Numbered from the stretch's first letter, positions 1 to 9,167 are shown. The stretch: DNA of 64,000 bases from Paenibacillus helianthi (GCF_001909055.1 NZ_LVWI01000046.1:22218-86217), one strand, 5' to 3'. A program made the numbers and translations. The notes: a model not told the origin generated them from the letters alone.

Positions 1-276
1 AGAGACAGGGTGCAGGATATTAAATCTACTGTTCGCGGCATCGACAGCAAGATTGGAGATGTAGTATCCGAACTGAAAGACAACGACAACACGGCAGCAA
101 CAAGCAAAGATCTCCCCAGATCACTTTTACATCCCGAAGGTGAAGAGAAAGACGATCAGGACCATTCTTCGGCAAGCCAAAAGAAAACAGGCACCGCTGA
201 GGCCCCAGCCACCGGCGTATCGGGTCAGCAAAATGATAAATCCTCTGGATCACCGTCGATCGATATTCGGGTTTAG
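1..276 (+). CDS. C-terminal fragment of an unrecognised polar protein (5' end outside window)
   Basis: The frame is open from base 1 and ends with TAG, leaving about 91 residues. A GTG at position 10 is in frame but has no ribosome-binding site, so the gene most likely begins upstream of the window. The first 30 residues alternate hydrophobic and charged positions (V, I, V, L spaced 3-4 apart) and could be the end of a coiled coil. The rest is Asp/Ser/Gly/Lys-rich, without predicted structure, and looks like a disordered tail. I do not recognise a family. It is the only gene here pointing towards the TM2 gene, from which it is separated by an AT-rich 160-bp gap. Confidence 0.55.
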   Translation, partial: RDRVQDIKSTVRGIDSKIGDVVSELKDNDNTAATSKDLPRSLLHPEGEEKDDQDHSSASQKKTGTAEAPATGVSGQQNDKSSGSPSIDIRV

Positions 277-436
277 GCTCTTAGGACTAGGAAAATAAAT
301 ACATATATTTAAATTTGAATATTTTTAAATTAAATATAATTCCATTTATTAATAAATTTCCCTCTATTTCAACAATATATGATAGAATATTCCTAGGTGA
401 AATTACCTATATTATTATTTGCTGGAGGAATATAAA

Positions 437-835
437 ATGTCTGGTTCTAACCTAAGAACAGCACAACCAACGAATTCAACTCAAATGAAATTTTGCTTAC
501 ACTGCGGGGAGAAAATACCTCTAAGAGCAGTCGTGTGTAATAAGTGCGGACTGCAAGTAGAAGAGTTGAAAGGAGCTGCCTCTCAACCCCATATTGTTAT
601 TAATAATTCTAATATGAACACTAATGTAAACAACAATGCAGGGTCTGGTAGAAGAAAAAGCAAATGGGTTTCCGTTCTTCTCTGTTTCTTCCTTGGTGTC
701 TTTGGAGTACATAGATTTTATGAAGGCAAAATTGGGACTGGGATCCTTTATCTATTTACTGGAGGGTTGATGGGAATCGGAGCTTTAGTTGATTTCTTCA
801 TTCTTTTATTTAAACCAGATCCTTATTTTGTATAG
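437..835 (+). CDS. Zinc-ribbon plus TM2-domain membrane protein
   Basis: 132-residue protein. Two CxxC pairs (Cys20/23 and Cys34/37) form an N-terminal zinc ribbon of the zinc_ribbon_2 type. A short Asn-rich linker follows, then a C-terminal TM2 domain (about residues 75-130) with two hydrophobic helices around a Gly-rich turn and the FGVHRFYEGK-type signature. TM2 proteins are small inner-membrane proteins of unknown biochemical role. I chose ATG at 437 rather than the in-frame TTG at 419 because GGAGG at 424-428 lies 8 nt before the ATG; the TTG would start before that site. The upstream region is very AT-rich (position 290-420) and probably holds the promoter. A strong hairpin follows the gene. 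Confidence 0.85.
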   Translation: MSGSNLRTAQPTNSTQMKFCLHCGEKIPLRAVVCNKCGLQVEELKGAASQPHIVINNSNMNTNVNNNAGSGRRKSKWVSVLLCFFLGVFGVHRFYEGKIGTGILYLFTGGLMGIGALVDFFILLFKPDPYFV

Positions 836-869
836 AACAGAAGGACTGGCTCTACATGGGGAGTGTTAA

Positions 870-909
870 CAAAAGGAGGTTGTGGGTGAAAATCCACAAC
901 CTCCTTTTG
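870..909 (+). terminator. Rho-independent terminator after the TM2 gene
   Basis: A perfect 16-bp stem (870-885 with 894-909) around an 8-nt loop, ending in CCTCCTTTTG and followed by TTGT. It lies 35 nt after the TM2 stop codon. The 61-codon open frame running through it (856-1041) is not credible. Confidence 0.75.
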
Positions 910-998
910 TTGTATGTTACGTTTCTCTCCGTTCTGTCCTCCTTAGATTTTATATGCGACCTATCAATACATCACCGGTCGACGTGGTCGAATAATAA

Positions 999-1024
999 CC
1001 CGATAAACTTTTTGGTTTATCGGG
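999..1024 (-). terminator. Hairpin downstream of spo0A, probable terminator
   Basis: A perfect 10-bp stem (999-1008 with 1015-1024), 59 nt past the spo0A stop. Read on the minus strand it is followed by TTATTATTC, a weak U-tract. Confidence 0.45.
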
Positions 1025-1082
1025 TGTGTCATGAAAAGTAATCAGATTTCAAAACCCCTCACATATCCTAATCCTTACCCTT

Positions 1083-1898
1083 TCAAGAAACCTTATGCTC
1101 AATCCGCAGCTTGTCAGCTACCATGGCAATAAATTCCGAGTTAGTCGGCTTGGATTTGGAGATATTAATGGTATAGCCGAACAGGTGGGAGATGCTGTCG
1201 ATGTTGCCACGGGTCCAGGCCACTTCGATGGCGTGGCGGATGGCGCGTTCTACACGAGACGGCGTTGTCTTGAATTTTTCGGCTATTGCCGGGTACAAGG
1301 TCTTGGTGATGGCGCCCAGGATCTCAATGTTGTTATAGACCATGGTAATGGCTTCACGCAGATACTGATAACCCTTGATATGCGCAGGTACGCCGATTTC
1401 ATGAATGATCGAGGTAATGTTGGCATCCAGGTTCTTGCCCTTGGAGAGCGGCACTACGTTGCTTCCTCTGGAGCCCGAATAATTGGACATGCTGGATGAA
1501 GTGCTCATGCTGCCCTGTGTACCGGCGAGTTGCCGCACACGGTTGGCGAGAACCTCCATATCGAATGGCTTCAAAATATAATAAGATGCGCCTAACTGCA
1601 CAGCACGCTGAGTGATGTTCTCCTGACCGAAGGCGGTCAGCATAATGACCTTTGGTTCCGGCTTCAGATCCATATCGCGCAGGCGCTCCAGGACACCCAA
1701 TCCGTCCAAATGAGGCATGATGATATCAAGGATAAGGACATCGGGAATTTTGCGTGCTTCGCTCAGCATTTGAAGTACTTCTTCCCCATTATAGGCGATG
1801 CCCGTCACGGTCATATCTTCTTGTTCCGTAATGTACTCGGCAAGCAAATTCGTAAACTCCCTGTTGTCATCGGCCAACAACACTTCAATGTTCTGCAC
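1083..1898 (-). CDS. spo0A: Sporulation master response regulator Spo0A
   Basis: 271 residues, full length for Spo0A. The receiver domain (about residues 1-125) has the acidic pair Asp10/Asp11, the phosphoacceptor Asp58 in LILDIIMPHLDG, Thr88 and Lys110. A Ser/Gly-rich hinge (about 130-150) joins the C-terminal DNA-binding domain, which contains the family recognition region (TPSRVERAIRHAIEVAW). The phosphorelay phosphorylates Asp58, and the dimer binds 0A boxes (TGTCGAA) to start sporulation. The start is GTG at 1898, with AAGGAGG 9 nt upstream. It lies downstream of spoIVB, as in all Bacillales, with its own sigma-H-like promoter and 0A boxes in the gap. No anomaly was seen. Confidence 0.98.
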   Translation of the reverse strand: MQNIEVLLADDNREFTNLLAEYITEQEDMTVTGIAYNGEEVLQMLSEARKIPDVLILDIIMPHLDGLGVLERLRDMDLKPEPKVIMLTAFGQENITQRAVQLGASYYILKPFDMEVLANRVRQLAGTQGSMSTSSSMSNYSGSRGSNVVPLSKGKNLDANITSIIHEIGVPAHIKGYQYLREAITMVYNNIEILGAITKTLYPAIAEKFKTTPSRVERAIRHAIEVAWTRGNIDSISHLFGYTINISKSKPTNSEFIAMVADKLRIEHKVS

Positions 1899-1963
1899 TG
1901 GCTGCTTCCTCCTTATTTATATCTGCTATTCGAAAATAATCATTTATCTTCGCTCCCTTACAG

Positions 1964-1990
1964 TTTCGACATACTGATTCAATATCCTTC
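1964..1990 (-). promoter_or_regulatory. Sigma-H-type promoter of spo0A
   Basis: On the minus strand GAAGGATAT (1982-1990) matches the sigma-H -35 consensus RnAGGAWWW. After 11 nt comes GTCGAAA (1964-1970), one mismatch from the -10 consensus RnnGAAT. This is the position of the Ps promoter in Bacillus subtilis. A 0A box overlaps the -10, which suggests feedback. Confidence 0.6.
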
Positions 1991-2083
1991 TGTCGAAAAT
2001 TATTTTTCTTTATTTTTTTTTAGAGTTGGATTATAATTAATTATTTTATTTCATGGTTCGATCTTGTTCGCTGGCCTTCGACA
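1965..2083. promoter_or_regulatory. Three Spo0A boxes (TGTCGAA) upstream of spo0A
   Basis: Exact heptamers TGTCGAA lie at 1965-1971 (minus), 1991-1997 (plus) and 2077-2083 (minus). Two flank or overlap the predicted sigma-H promoter. The third lies just after the spoIVB stop codon. This fits known autoregulation of spo0A by Spo0A~P. Confidence 0.6.
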
Positions 2084-2097
2084 AAAAAATCTTAAGG

Positions 2098-3231
2098 CTA
2101 AACCGCCTTAAGATCATAGGGAAAAGTATGTTCTTGCAGGGCTGCACCGGAATCCTGAAGCATCCATTCGATAAAACAGCCATAACCTGATTTGGGATCA
2201 TTGACGAATACATGGGTTACCGCACCGACCAAACGCCCATTCTGTACAATAGGACTGCCGCTCATGCCTTGGACTATGCCACCAGTCTTATCAATCAGAC
2301 GGGGATCGGTAATACGCAGCACCATGCCTTTGGTTGCTGGTGTATCCTGACGTGCTACATGAATGATCTCTACATTAAATCGTTCCACCTGCTGTCCATC
2401 CACAACCGTCAGAATTTGCGCCGGACCTTCCTTCACCTCATTGCTCATAGCCACCGGGATTGGTTTCTCGTATAGGCTATGCTCCGGATTACGGGTCATT
2501 TTACCGAAGATTCCGAAATCCGTATTACTCTCCACATTCCCGAGGACCTGACTCTCCTTAAGAAAATGTGCCCGTTTCTCACCTGGATCGCCATCCTGGC
2601 TCTTGGAAATGGAGGTCACGCTGGATTGCACAATGTGTCCGCTGCCGACGACAATGGGCGTCCCGGTGTTCATATCGGTAATAACATGTCCCAGTGCACC
2701 ATACACTCCCTGCTCCGGCGCATAAAAGGTCAAAGTCCCGACACCCGCCGCAGAATCGCGGATATAGAGGCCCAGGCGCCATACCTTGTCATTGCGGTCA
2801 TACGCTGGTGTCAGCTGAGCTGTATGCTCTTTGCCAGCACGTTTGTACACAATGGTAAGGGGTTGATGGGATTTGCCTGCATGCTCCACCAGCCTGGAAA
2901 CCTTGGACACCTCGTCCAGCTTCACCCCATTGATGGAGATCATCAAATCCCCGGGCAGTAAACCGCTGTTCTCTCCAGGGGAAAGCTTGGACTGCTTTGA
3001 CACTTCAATTAAATGATGTCCTACAACAAGCACGCCTGCAGACTTTACTTTCACACCAATCGTTTGCCCTCCCGGGATTACCCTGAGGTCACGGGTTTCC
3101 CCCAATACGGTCTTGCCAGGCTGGGTATCCTGAGCTGCGGCATAGCTCTGATGAGGACCCGTTATTCCTGATAAGCTGAGAAAGAAGGCAAATAAAAGGC
3201 CGGGCATTAACTTCCTGAGGTTTGGCTTCAA
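2098..3231 (-). CDS. spoIVB: SpoIVB, forespore PDZ serine peptidase (S55)
   Basis: 377 residues. An N-terminal hydrophobic segment (about residues 9-28) exports it from the forespore into the space between the two spore membranes. A PDZ domain (about 85-145) precedes the S55 peptidase domain, with the catalytic His in YGALGHVITD and the catalytic Ser in GMSGSPIV. SpoIVB cleaves SpoIVFA to switch on pro-sigma-K processing in the mother cell. The start is TTG at 3231, with GGGAG about 11 nt upstream. The upstream ORF stretch on the same strand is out of frame. It lies between recN and spo0A, as in other Bacillales. I did not find a convincing sigma-F or sigma-G promoter. Confidence 0.96.
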   Translation of the reverse strand: MKPNLRKLMPGLLFAFFLSLSGITGPHQSYAAAQDTQPGKTVLGETRDLRVIPGGQTIGVKVKSAGVLVVGHHLIEVSKQSKLSPGENSGLLPGDLMISINGVKLDEVSKVSRLVEHAGKSHQPLTIVYKRAGKEHTAQLTPAYDRNDKVWRLGLYIRDSAAGVGTLTFYAPEQGVYGALGHVITDMNTGTPIVVGSGHIVQSSVTSISKSQDGDPGEKRAHFLKESQVLGNVESNTDFGIFGKMTRNPEHSLYEKPIPVAMSNEVKEGPAQILTVVDGQQVERFNVEIIHVARQDTPATKGMVLRITDPRLIDKTGGIVQGMSGSPIVQNGRLVGAVTHVFVNDPKSGYGCFIEWMLQDSGAALQEHTFPYDLKAV

Positions 3232-3345
3232 TGGCTGTCACGCTCCCTTTTGCTTCTTTCGCTTGACGAAAAAGGTGGTCGCCAATTGCGTACCTATAAG
3301 ATAACCTTGCCCCCAGGCTTTTATTACTGTCAATCATTGTCCCGC

Positions 3346-5073
3346 TTACCCTGCAGCCGCCTTGCTGGCCTCAGCCAGACCGAGCATTTCCTGTGCGTGG
3401 TGCAAGGTTTTTTCGGTAATTTCCACACCGCCCAGCATTCGGGCCAGCTCCATGACGCGGCCTTCCAAGGGCAGCGACTCCACTTCGGTCATCGTTCGTC
3501 CGTCTTCCACTTTTTTGCGGATTAGATACTGATGATCAGCCATGCACGCTACCTGAGGCAGATGGGTAATGGAGAACACCTGACAGGTGGCTGAAAGCTT
3601 GTACAGCTTGTCAGCGATCGACTGGGCTGCCCTTCCGCTGACCCCGGTGTCCACTTCGTCAAAAATGAGTACAGGGATCGCATCATGCCGGGCAAAAATA
3701 CTCTTCATCGCCAGCATAATCCGCGACAGCTCACCGCCTGAAGCGATTTTGCCCAACGGGCGGAGCGGCTCACCTGGATTTGGAGAGATCATGAACTCTG
3801 CACTGTCGATGCCTTGGCGGGTCAGCCGGTAGCGGCGGTCCTGGTATTCCACACCGCGGGGGTCTTCCAGAATATCCATTTTTACCTGAAGCGAGGTCCG
3901 TTCCATCTGCAGGTCCTTCAGTTCACTTTCAACTTGGGTAGCCAAATCTGCTGCACACTGCCGGCGTGCTTCACTGAGCGCTTCCGCTGCTTCCATTAGT
4001 GTGTTCAGGAGTCCGTTGCGCTTTACGGTCAGCTTCTCAATATATTCGTCCTTATTCTCCAGCAAATCGGTCTCCCGGCTAATTTGTTCATAATAAGCCA
4101 GAATCTGCTCTACACTATCTCCATATTTGCGCCGAAGTCCAGAGATCTGATCCAACCGGTTCTCAATATCCTCGAGCCGTGCCGGGTTGAACTCAATATC
4201 CTCACGGTAATCCCGCAGCTGAAAGGCGGCATCCTCCAGCTGGTAATACGAGGATTGAAGCTGGTCCAGGACACCCTTCAGACCCTTCTCATCGTACCGA
4301 ACCGCATCCTCCAGCCGGGAAATCACATTTCCGATGGATTCCAGCCCCTGCCTGTCATACAGTAGCTCGTATGCGCCAGATACGGAATCCATCATTTTCT
4401 CGCTGTGGGATAGTTTGACCCTTTCTTCGGCAAGTAATTCATCTTCCCCAGGTTTTAGTCCTGCGGAAGAAATTTCCTCCAGCTGAAAACGGTATAAATC
4501 CAGCATCTGATAGGCCTTCTGGCTGGTTTCCTGCAACTCACGGAGTTCTTTTTCCACCTTGGCAAAGGCGGTATATTTCTCTTGATAGTCGGCCTTGAGC
4601 GGTCCAATAACAGCTTCGCCGTAAGTATCCAGCAGGCCCAGATGGCGCTCTGCCTTCAGCAGATTCTGATGCTCATGCTGTCCGTGAATATTAACCAGCT
4701 GTTCACCGATTTCCCGCAGCATGCTGAGATTCACCATCTGTCCGTTGACACGCGAAGTGCTTTTGCCTTGAGAGGTAATCTCACGGCGGATAATCAGATG
4801 CTCCTCCGGGTCCGCCGTGATACCAAGACGCTCCAGCGTCTCCCATACGGGATGCGAAGTAGGCAGGCTGAAGAGCGCTTCCATCTCCGCCTTGTCCGTG
4901 CCGTAACGGATGGAATCCGCTGAGCCACGGCCTCCGACCACAAGCCCAAGCGCATCGATAATGATTGATTTCCCTGCACCGGTCTCCCCTGTAAGTACAT
5001 GAAAACCGGGATAAAAATGCACATCTACCGCTTCAACAACGGCAAGATTACGGATCGATAATGTGTCTAACAC
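3346..5073 (-). CDS. recN: DNA repair ATPase RecN
   Basis: 575 residues, an SMC-like ATPase acting early in double-strand-break repair. Walker A GETGAGKS lies at residues 29-36. A long central coiled coil, rich in Glu, Leu, Lys and Arg, spans about residues 150-380. The ABC signature ASGGELSR and Walker B PVLIFDEVDTG lie in the C-terminal third. The start is GTG at 5073, with GGAGGTG upstream. argR lies just upstream (43 nt) and spoIVB downstream (114 nt). The argR-recN pairing is conserved in Bacillales. Confidence 0.97.
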   Translation of the reverse strand: MLDTLSIRNLAVVEAVDVHFYPGFHVLTGETGAGKSIIIDALGLVVGGRGSADSIRYGTDKAEMEALFSLPTSHPVWETLERLGITADPEEHLIIRREITSQGKSTSRVNGQMVNLSMLREIGEQLVNIHGQHEHQNLLKAERHLGLLDTYGEAVIGPLKADYQEKYTAFAKVEKELRELQETSQKAYQMLDLYRFQLEEISSAGLKPGEDELLAEERVKLSHSEKMMDSVSGAYELLYDRQGLESIGNVISRLEDAVRYDEKGLKGVLDQLQSSYYQLEDAAFQLRDYREDIEFNPARLEDIENRLDQISGLRRKYGDSVEQILAYYEQISRETDLLENKDEYIEKLTVKRNGLLNTLMEAAEALSEARRQCAADLATQVESELKDLQMERTSLQVKMDILEDPRGVEYQDRRYRLTRQGIDSAEFMISPNPGEPLRPLGKIASGGELSRIMLAMKSIFARHDAIPVLIFDEVDTGVSGRAAQSIADKLYKLSATCQVFSITHLPQVACMADHQYLIRKKVEDGRTMTEVESLPLEGRVMELARMLGGVEITEKTLHHAQEMLGLAEASKAAAG

Positions 5074-5115
5074 GAATACAGCACCTCCGAAAAGATGATT
5101 GCGACATCTATGATT

Positions 5116-5565
5116 CTAGGATATATATCCCATAATTTGCGAAATTACGTCTTTGCTGTTCTCTGGCTGGCGGCAGATAATCAGGATCGTATCGTCACCG
5201 GAAATGGTGCCCATAATCTGCGGCCAATCAATATTATCGATCAGGGCTGCGACAGAGTTAGCCGTTCCCGGGAGACATTTCATCACCACCAGGTTCCCGG
5301 AGGAATCAATATGCACAAAATTGTCCACCAGCACACGTTTCAGCTTCTGTGTCGGGTTGTACCGCTGATCTGTAGGCAGCGAATATTTGTATCTCCCGTC
5401 GTCCATAGGGACTTTTATCAGCAAAAGCTCCTTAATATCCCGCGACACCGTAGCCTGGGTAACCTGAAAACCGGCCTCGCGCAGTGCTTCCACCAAATCG
5501 TCTTGCGTCTCAATTTCCTGTTGGGTAATGATTTCACGTATCTTAATGTGCCTGTGACCCTTCAT
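5116..5565 (-). CDS. argR: Arginine repressor ArgR/AhrC
   Basis: 149 residues, the usual length. The N-terminal winged helix includes the recognition element VTQATVSRDIKEL (about residues 35-47). The C-terminal half carries the GTISGDDTILII motif for hexamer formation and arginine binding. It represses arginine biosynthesis and activates catabolism when arginine is present. It is probably cotranscribed with recN. ATG start with AGGAGGC upstream. Confidence 0.96.
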   Translation of the reverse strand: MKGHRHIKIREIITQQEIETQDDLVEALREAGFQVTQATVSRDIKELLLIKVPMDDGRYKYSLPTDQRYNPTQKLKRVLVDNFVHIDSSGNLVVMKCLPGTANSVAALIDNIDWPQIMGTISGDDTILIICRQPENSKDVISQIMGYIS

Positions 5566-5595
5566 TATTGCCTCCTGTATGGTTAAGTTAACTTT

Positions 5596-6075
5596 CTAAG
5601 TGGATTCGCCGTCATCTTTGCCAAGCCTGATCTCATGGATCACGGAAGTGACGGTATTGACATATAGCACTCCGCTGCAGTCCGGATAAATCAGCAGGTA
5701 CGGCAAAAGTGAATCCCGGAGGCTGCTGCCGGTAAAGTCGAGCGTTTTGCGCGGGCGGGATAGAATGACTAAATAGTAGGAGTCCTCTTCCTTGCTCGCA
5801 ACATAATCAATAAACAGTCTGCTGTACATGGAAGCCCCGTCTACATTAAAAGACAGCGGAATCTTCAGTTTGCCTCCAATCACTTCGTAGCCCGCTGCTT
5901 CCAGCAAATCAATGGAAGGATGAGACAAAATGACTTTATTCAGCGGAAGCCTGTCCTTAATGAACGAACGCGGGGAGCTTTGCAGCCATATGTAAATCCG
6001 ATAAATGATAAATATTGCGACTGCCAGTCCAATTAGCACCATTACGGCTTTATCAGAGCCCGCCACCTTCATCAC
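5596..6075 (-). CDS. Small membrane-anchored protein, unknown function
   Basis: About 159 residues. One N-terminal transmembrane helix (about residues 9-30) is followed by a soluble domain with alternating strands. I do not recognise the family. The open frame begins at a GTG (6075) directly followed by ATG (6072). GAGGTG overlaps the GTG itself and sits only 2 nt from the ATG, so the true start could be either, or a codon slightly further in. It lies between tlyA and argR on the same strand. A palindromic repeat at 6223-6324 separates it from tlyA. Start position is uncertain. Confidence 0.7.
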   Translation of the reverse strand: MMKVAGSDKAVMVLIGLAVAIFIIYRIYIWLQSSPRSFIKDRLPLNKVILSHPSIDLLEAAGYEVIGGKLKIPLSFNVDGASMYSRLFIDYVASKEEDSYYLVILSRPRKTLDFTGSSLRDSLLPYLLIYPDCSGVLYVNTVTSVIHEIRLGKDDGEST

Positions 6076-6222
6076 CTCGGTGATTAATTCGCGTGAACCC
6101 CGTCAAAATCCTGCTTCGATCCCCGAAATCGCGGCTGAATGTGAAGCAGAAGTCCCTTATTAGAGGAAATATAAGGATAGACTACCTTATTCCTCAGTAT
6201 ATTGCAAAAAAGCCTTACTACA

Positions 6223-6324
6223 GCAAGTAGAAACGGCTACGCCGTCCTTTTAAGGATGGTAGCCGTTTCAGCGAGAAATATACAGATAATTTATTGTGCT
6301 TAACGTATAAGTTCTTAAATTTCC
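6223..6324. repeat. Bipartite palindromic repeat, copy A
   Basis: Two adjacent hairpins. The first pairs GAAACGGCTAC (6230-6240) with GTAGCCGTTTC (6259-6269), with further pairing of GTCC and GGAT inside. The second, AT-rich one runs from GAAATATA (about 6274) to AAATTTC (about 6323) and is degenerate. The whole element aligns from end to end with 40348-40445. It lies 11 nt past the tlyA stop codon and may also serve as its 3' hairpin. Confidence 0.7.
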
Positions 6325-6334
6325 AAAAAGAAAC

Positions 6335-7216
6335 TCATCGAAGTGATGAGTTTCCAGATTTGCTGACTTTGAAGGTTGCTGCCGCTTCCTTGATCACGGC
6401 CTCAGCAAGTGCTGCGAAATTGTCCGGCTGTAGTTCTCCTGAAGGCTGTTCATCGCCGGACTCCACTGCCTCAGGCAGGAGCTTCCAGTGGGCCAAAAAC
6501 TCGATATTGCCTTCACCGCCAGTGATGGGGGAGAAGGTTAAGCCTTTCAGCCGGTAGCCCAGTTCTGCAGCCATGCCCAGAACGTTCATGAGCACCTCTT
6601 TGTGGACAGCCGGTTCGCGGACCACACCGGATTTCCCGACCTTTTCCCGGCCGGCTTCGAACTGCGGCTTAATCAGTGCGGCAATATCTGCAGGGCGTTC
6701 AAGAAGCGCCATCAGCGGCGGTAAAATAATCTTCAAAGAAATAAATGATACATCTATACTGGCAAAATCGGGAACAGGGCCTTGAAGGTCGGGTGGGGTC
6801 ATATAACGGAAATTCGTCTGCTCCATCACACTTACCCGTTCATCATTGCGCAGACTCCAGTCCAGCTGATTATAGCCTACATCAATAGCGTATACGTGGC
6901 TTGCTCCGTTCTGGAGTGCGCAATCGGTAAAGCCTCCTGTAGAAGAACCGATATCCAGCATGGTGCGCCCGTTCAGGTCAATACCAAACTGCCGCAGCGC
7001 CTTCTCCAGCTTCAGCCCGCCACGGCTGACATAGGGGTGTACCGCACCTTTCACCCTCAGAACGGCGTTACGCAGCACCTTCATCCCGGCCTTCTCAATC
7101 CGTTCCTCATTCGCAAGCACCAGCCCGGCCATGATAGCTGCCTTGGCCTTCTCACGGCTTTCGTAAAATCCTTGTTCCACTAACAATACGTCAATCCGTT
7201 CCTTAGGGTGTTCCAT
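6335..7216 (-). CDS. tlyA: TlyA/YqxC-family rRNA 2'-O-methyltransferase
   Basis: 293 residues. An N-terminal S4 RNA-binding domain (about residues 5-65; RIDVLLVEQGFYESREKAK) is followed by an FtsJ-like Rossmann methyltransferase domain. The SAM-binding motif is MLDIGSSTGGFTDCAL and the later SIDVSFISLK is the family's catalytic segment. Bacillus orthologues are called YqxC; some TlyA proteins methylate 16S and/or 23S rRNA. I chose ATG at 7216 rather than 7222 because AGGAG abuts the first ATG directly but sits 6 nt from the second. It is downstream of dxs, as in other Bacillales. Which rRNA residue is modified cannot be read from the sequence. Confidence 0.9.
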   Translation of the reverse strand: MEHPKERIDVLLVEQGFYESREKAKAAIMAGLVLANEERIEKAGMKVLRNAVLRVKGAVHPYVSRGGLKLEKALRQFGIDLNGRTMLDIGSSTGGFTDCALQNGASHVYAIDVGYNQLDWSLRNDERVSVMEQTNFRYMTPPDLQGPVPDFASIDVSFISLKIILPPLMALLERPADIAALIKPQFEAGREKVGKSGVVREPAVHKEVLMNVLGMAAELGYRLKGLTFSPITGGEGNIEFLAHWKLLPEAVESGDEQPSGELQPDNFAALAEAVIKEAAATFKVSKSGNSSLR

Positions 7217-7262
7217 GGTCATCTCCTGATTGTTCTTAGGCTTGCCGCTTCAACTGTCCTGT

Positions 7263-9167
7263 TCAGGAGGTTGAGGTCGTCTTATAGGCAAATGAGCTAG
7301 ATGCCTTCATCGTCTTGATCCGGCTGACTACTGCTTCAACAGTCAATCCGGTTTGCTGGCGCTGTTCTTTGATGGAGCCATGCTCTACAAAGATATCCGG
7401 CACGCCCATCAAATGAACACGGGCATCATAAATTTCATGCTCCGCATAAAATTCAAGCACCGCGCTGCCCAGACTTCCCGCCTGGCTGGCTTCTTCCAGT
7501 ACAATCATGCCAGTGCCCGCGTGGGCCAGATCGAGGAGCATGGAGCTGTCAAGCGGCTTCAGGAAGCGGGCGTTGACAACACTCAACTGAATGCCTTCCC
7601 GCTTCAGCTGCTCTGCCGCTTCTTCAGCCACCTGAACCATAGGTCCGCAGGCGAGTACAGCGTAGTCATCGCCTGGACGAAGCCGCTCCCAGGAACCGAT
7701 TGGAAGTACCTGTAGCTCGGTATCCATGTCAACACCGGTGCCGTCAATCCGCGGATACCGGTAAGCGATCGGGCCATCATTATATTCAAGAGCTGTCTTC
7801 ATCATATGGCGCAGCTCGTTCTCATCCTTCGGCATCATCATCACCATATTCGGAATATGGCGCATAAAGGCTATATCATATACCCCTTGATGTGTCTCGC
7901 CGTCAGCACCGACAAAGCCTGCACGGTCGATAGCGAACATAACATTGGCGTTATGACGGCAGATATCATGCACAATCTGATCATAGGCCCGCTGCATAAA
8001 GGTAGAGTACACTGCATACACAGGTTTCATCCCCTCCATCGCCAAGGCTGCACATAAAGTTGCCGCATGCTGCTCGGCAATGCCTACATCAATCATCCGG
8101 TCGGGAAATTCCTTAGCGAACGGGAACAGTCCTGAGCCGCCAGGCATCGCCGGCGTCACGGCGATCAGCCGCTTGTCCTCACGGCCCAGTTCGATTAATG
8201 TCTGACCAAACACTTCAGTATACATAGGATTCCCGACAGCTTTTAAGGACTGGCCGGACTCAATTTTATAAGGAGAAATGGCATGTGATTTGTAGAAATC
8301 GGTTTCAGCAGGTTTGTACCCCTTACCCTTAGTAGTTAGAACATGCACCAGTACAGGACCGGATACATTATCGGCCTGATGGAAGGTGTCTATCAGCTTC
8401 TCCATGTCATGACCGTCGACCGGTCCAAGGTATGTGAAGCCAAGCTCCTCAAACAGCACACCGGGAACCATCATATATTTAAGACTGTCTTTCACATTCT
8501 GGGCAGTCTTGGCGAGCCTTCCACCGATGGCAGGAATCTTCTTCAGCAGTCCTTCGACTTCATCCTTTGCTCGCAGGTAGTGGCGGTCCGAACGGATTTT
8601 GCTCAAATAGTTGTGCATTGCCCCCACATTCGGCGCAATCGACATTTCATTGTCATTGAGGATAACCATCAGCTTGCGGCGTTCGTGGCCGATGTGGTTG
8701 AGTGCTTCAAACGCCATCCCGCCGGTCAGCGCTCCGTCCCCGATGACAGCTATAACCTTGTTGTCTTCGCCTTTTAGATCACGGGCCATGGCCATACCCA
8801 TTGCCGCTGACAGCGAAGTACTGCTGTGCCCGGCTTCCCAGACATCATGTTCACTTTCCGAACGCTTAACAAAGCCGCACAATCCGTCTTTTTTGCGCAG
8901 CGTGTCAAAACGGTCCTGGCGGCCGGTCAATATCTTATGGACATATGCCTGGTGGCCTACGTCATATATCATTTTGTCCCGGGGACTATCATAACAGTAG
9001 TGCAGGGCCAGTGTGAGCTCCACTACCCCCAGATTGGAGCCGAGGTGCCCGCCTGTTGCAGTAAGTTTCTCGATCAGAAACCGGCGGATCTCCTCCGCAA
9101 GAGTAGCCAGCTCCTCGACTGACAAAGATTTAAGTTGCTGAGGATCATTTATTTGTGGAAGCAGCAC
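7263..9167 (-). CDS. dxs: 1-deoxy-D-xylulose-5-phosphate synthase
   Basis: 634 residues. It condenses pyruvate and glyceraldehyde 3-phosphate in the first step of the MEP isoprenoid pathway, using thiamine diphosphate. Visible motifs are GGHLGSNLGVVELT, the TPP-binding GDGALTGGMAFEALN, and the transketolase C-terminal half with VGIAEQHAATLCAALA. The longest frame starts at 9215, but a sigma-A promoter has its -10 at 9214-9219, so that start would precede the mRNA. I use GTG at 9167, where GCGGGG lies about 7 nt upstream and the protein begins LLPQINDPQQLKSLS, like Bacillus Dxs. ispA lies upstream. Confidence 0.96.
   Translation of the reverse strand: MLLPQINDPQQLKSLSVEELATLAEEIRRFLIEKLTATGGHLGSNLGVVELTLALHYCYDSPRDKMIYDVGHQAYVHKILTGRQDRFDTLRKKDGLCGFVKRSESEHDVWEAGHSSTSLSAAMGMAMARDLKGEDNKVIAVIGDGALTGGMAFEALNHIGHERRKLMVILNDNEMSIAPNVGAMHNYLSKIRSDRHYLRAKDEVEGLLKKIPAIGGRLAKTAQNVKDSLKYMMVPGVLFEELGFTYLGPVDGHDMEKLIDTFHQADNVSGPVLVHVLTTKGKGYKPAETDFYKSHAISPYKIESGQSLKAVGNPMYTEVFGQTLIELGREDKRLIAVTPAMPGGSGLFPFAKEFPDRMIDVGIAEQHAATLCAALAMEGMKPVYAVYSTFMQRAYDQIVHDICRHNANVMFAIDRAGFVGADGETHQGVYDIAFMRHIPNMVMMMPKDENELRHMMKTALEYNDGPIAYRYPRIDGTGVDMDTELQVLPIGSWERLRPGDDYAVLACGPMVQVAEEAAEQLKREGIQLSVVNARFLKPLDSSMLLDLAHAGTGMIVLEEASQAGSLGSAVLEFYAEHEIYDARVHLMGVPDIFVEHGSIKEQRQQTGLTVEAVVSRIKTMKASSSFAYKTTSTS

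Noticed and set aside
856..1041. 61-codon open frame after the TM2 gene
   Set aside because: It runs through a perfect 16-bp terminator hairpin and has no ribosome-binding site.
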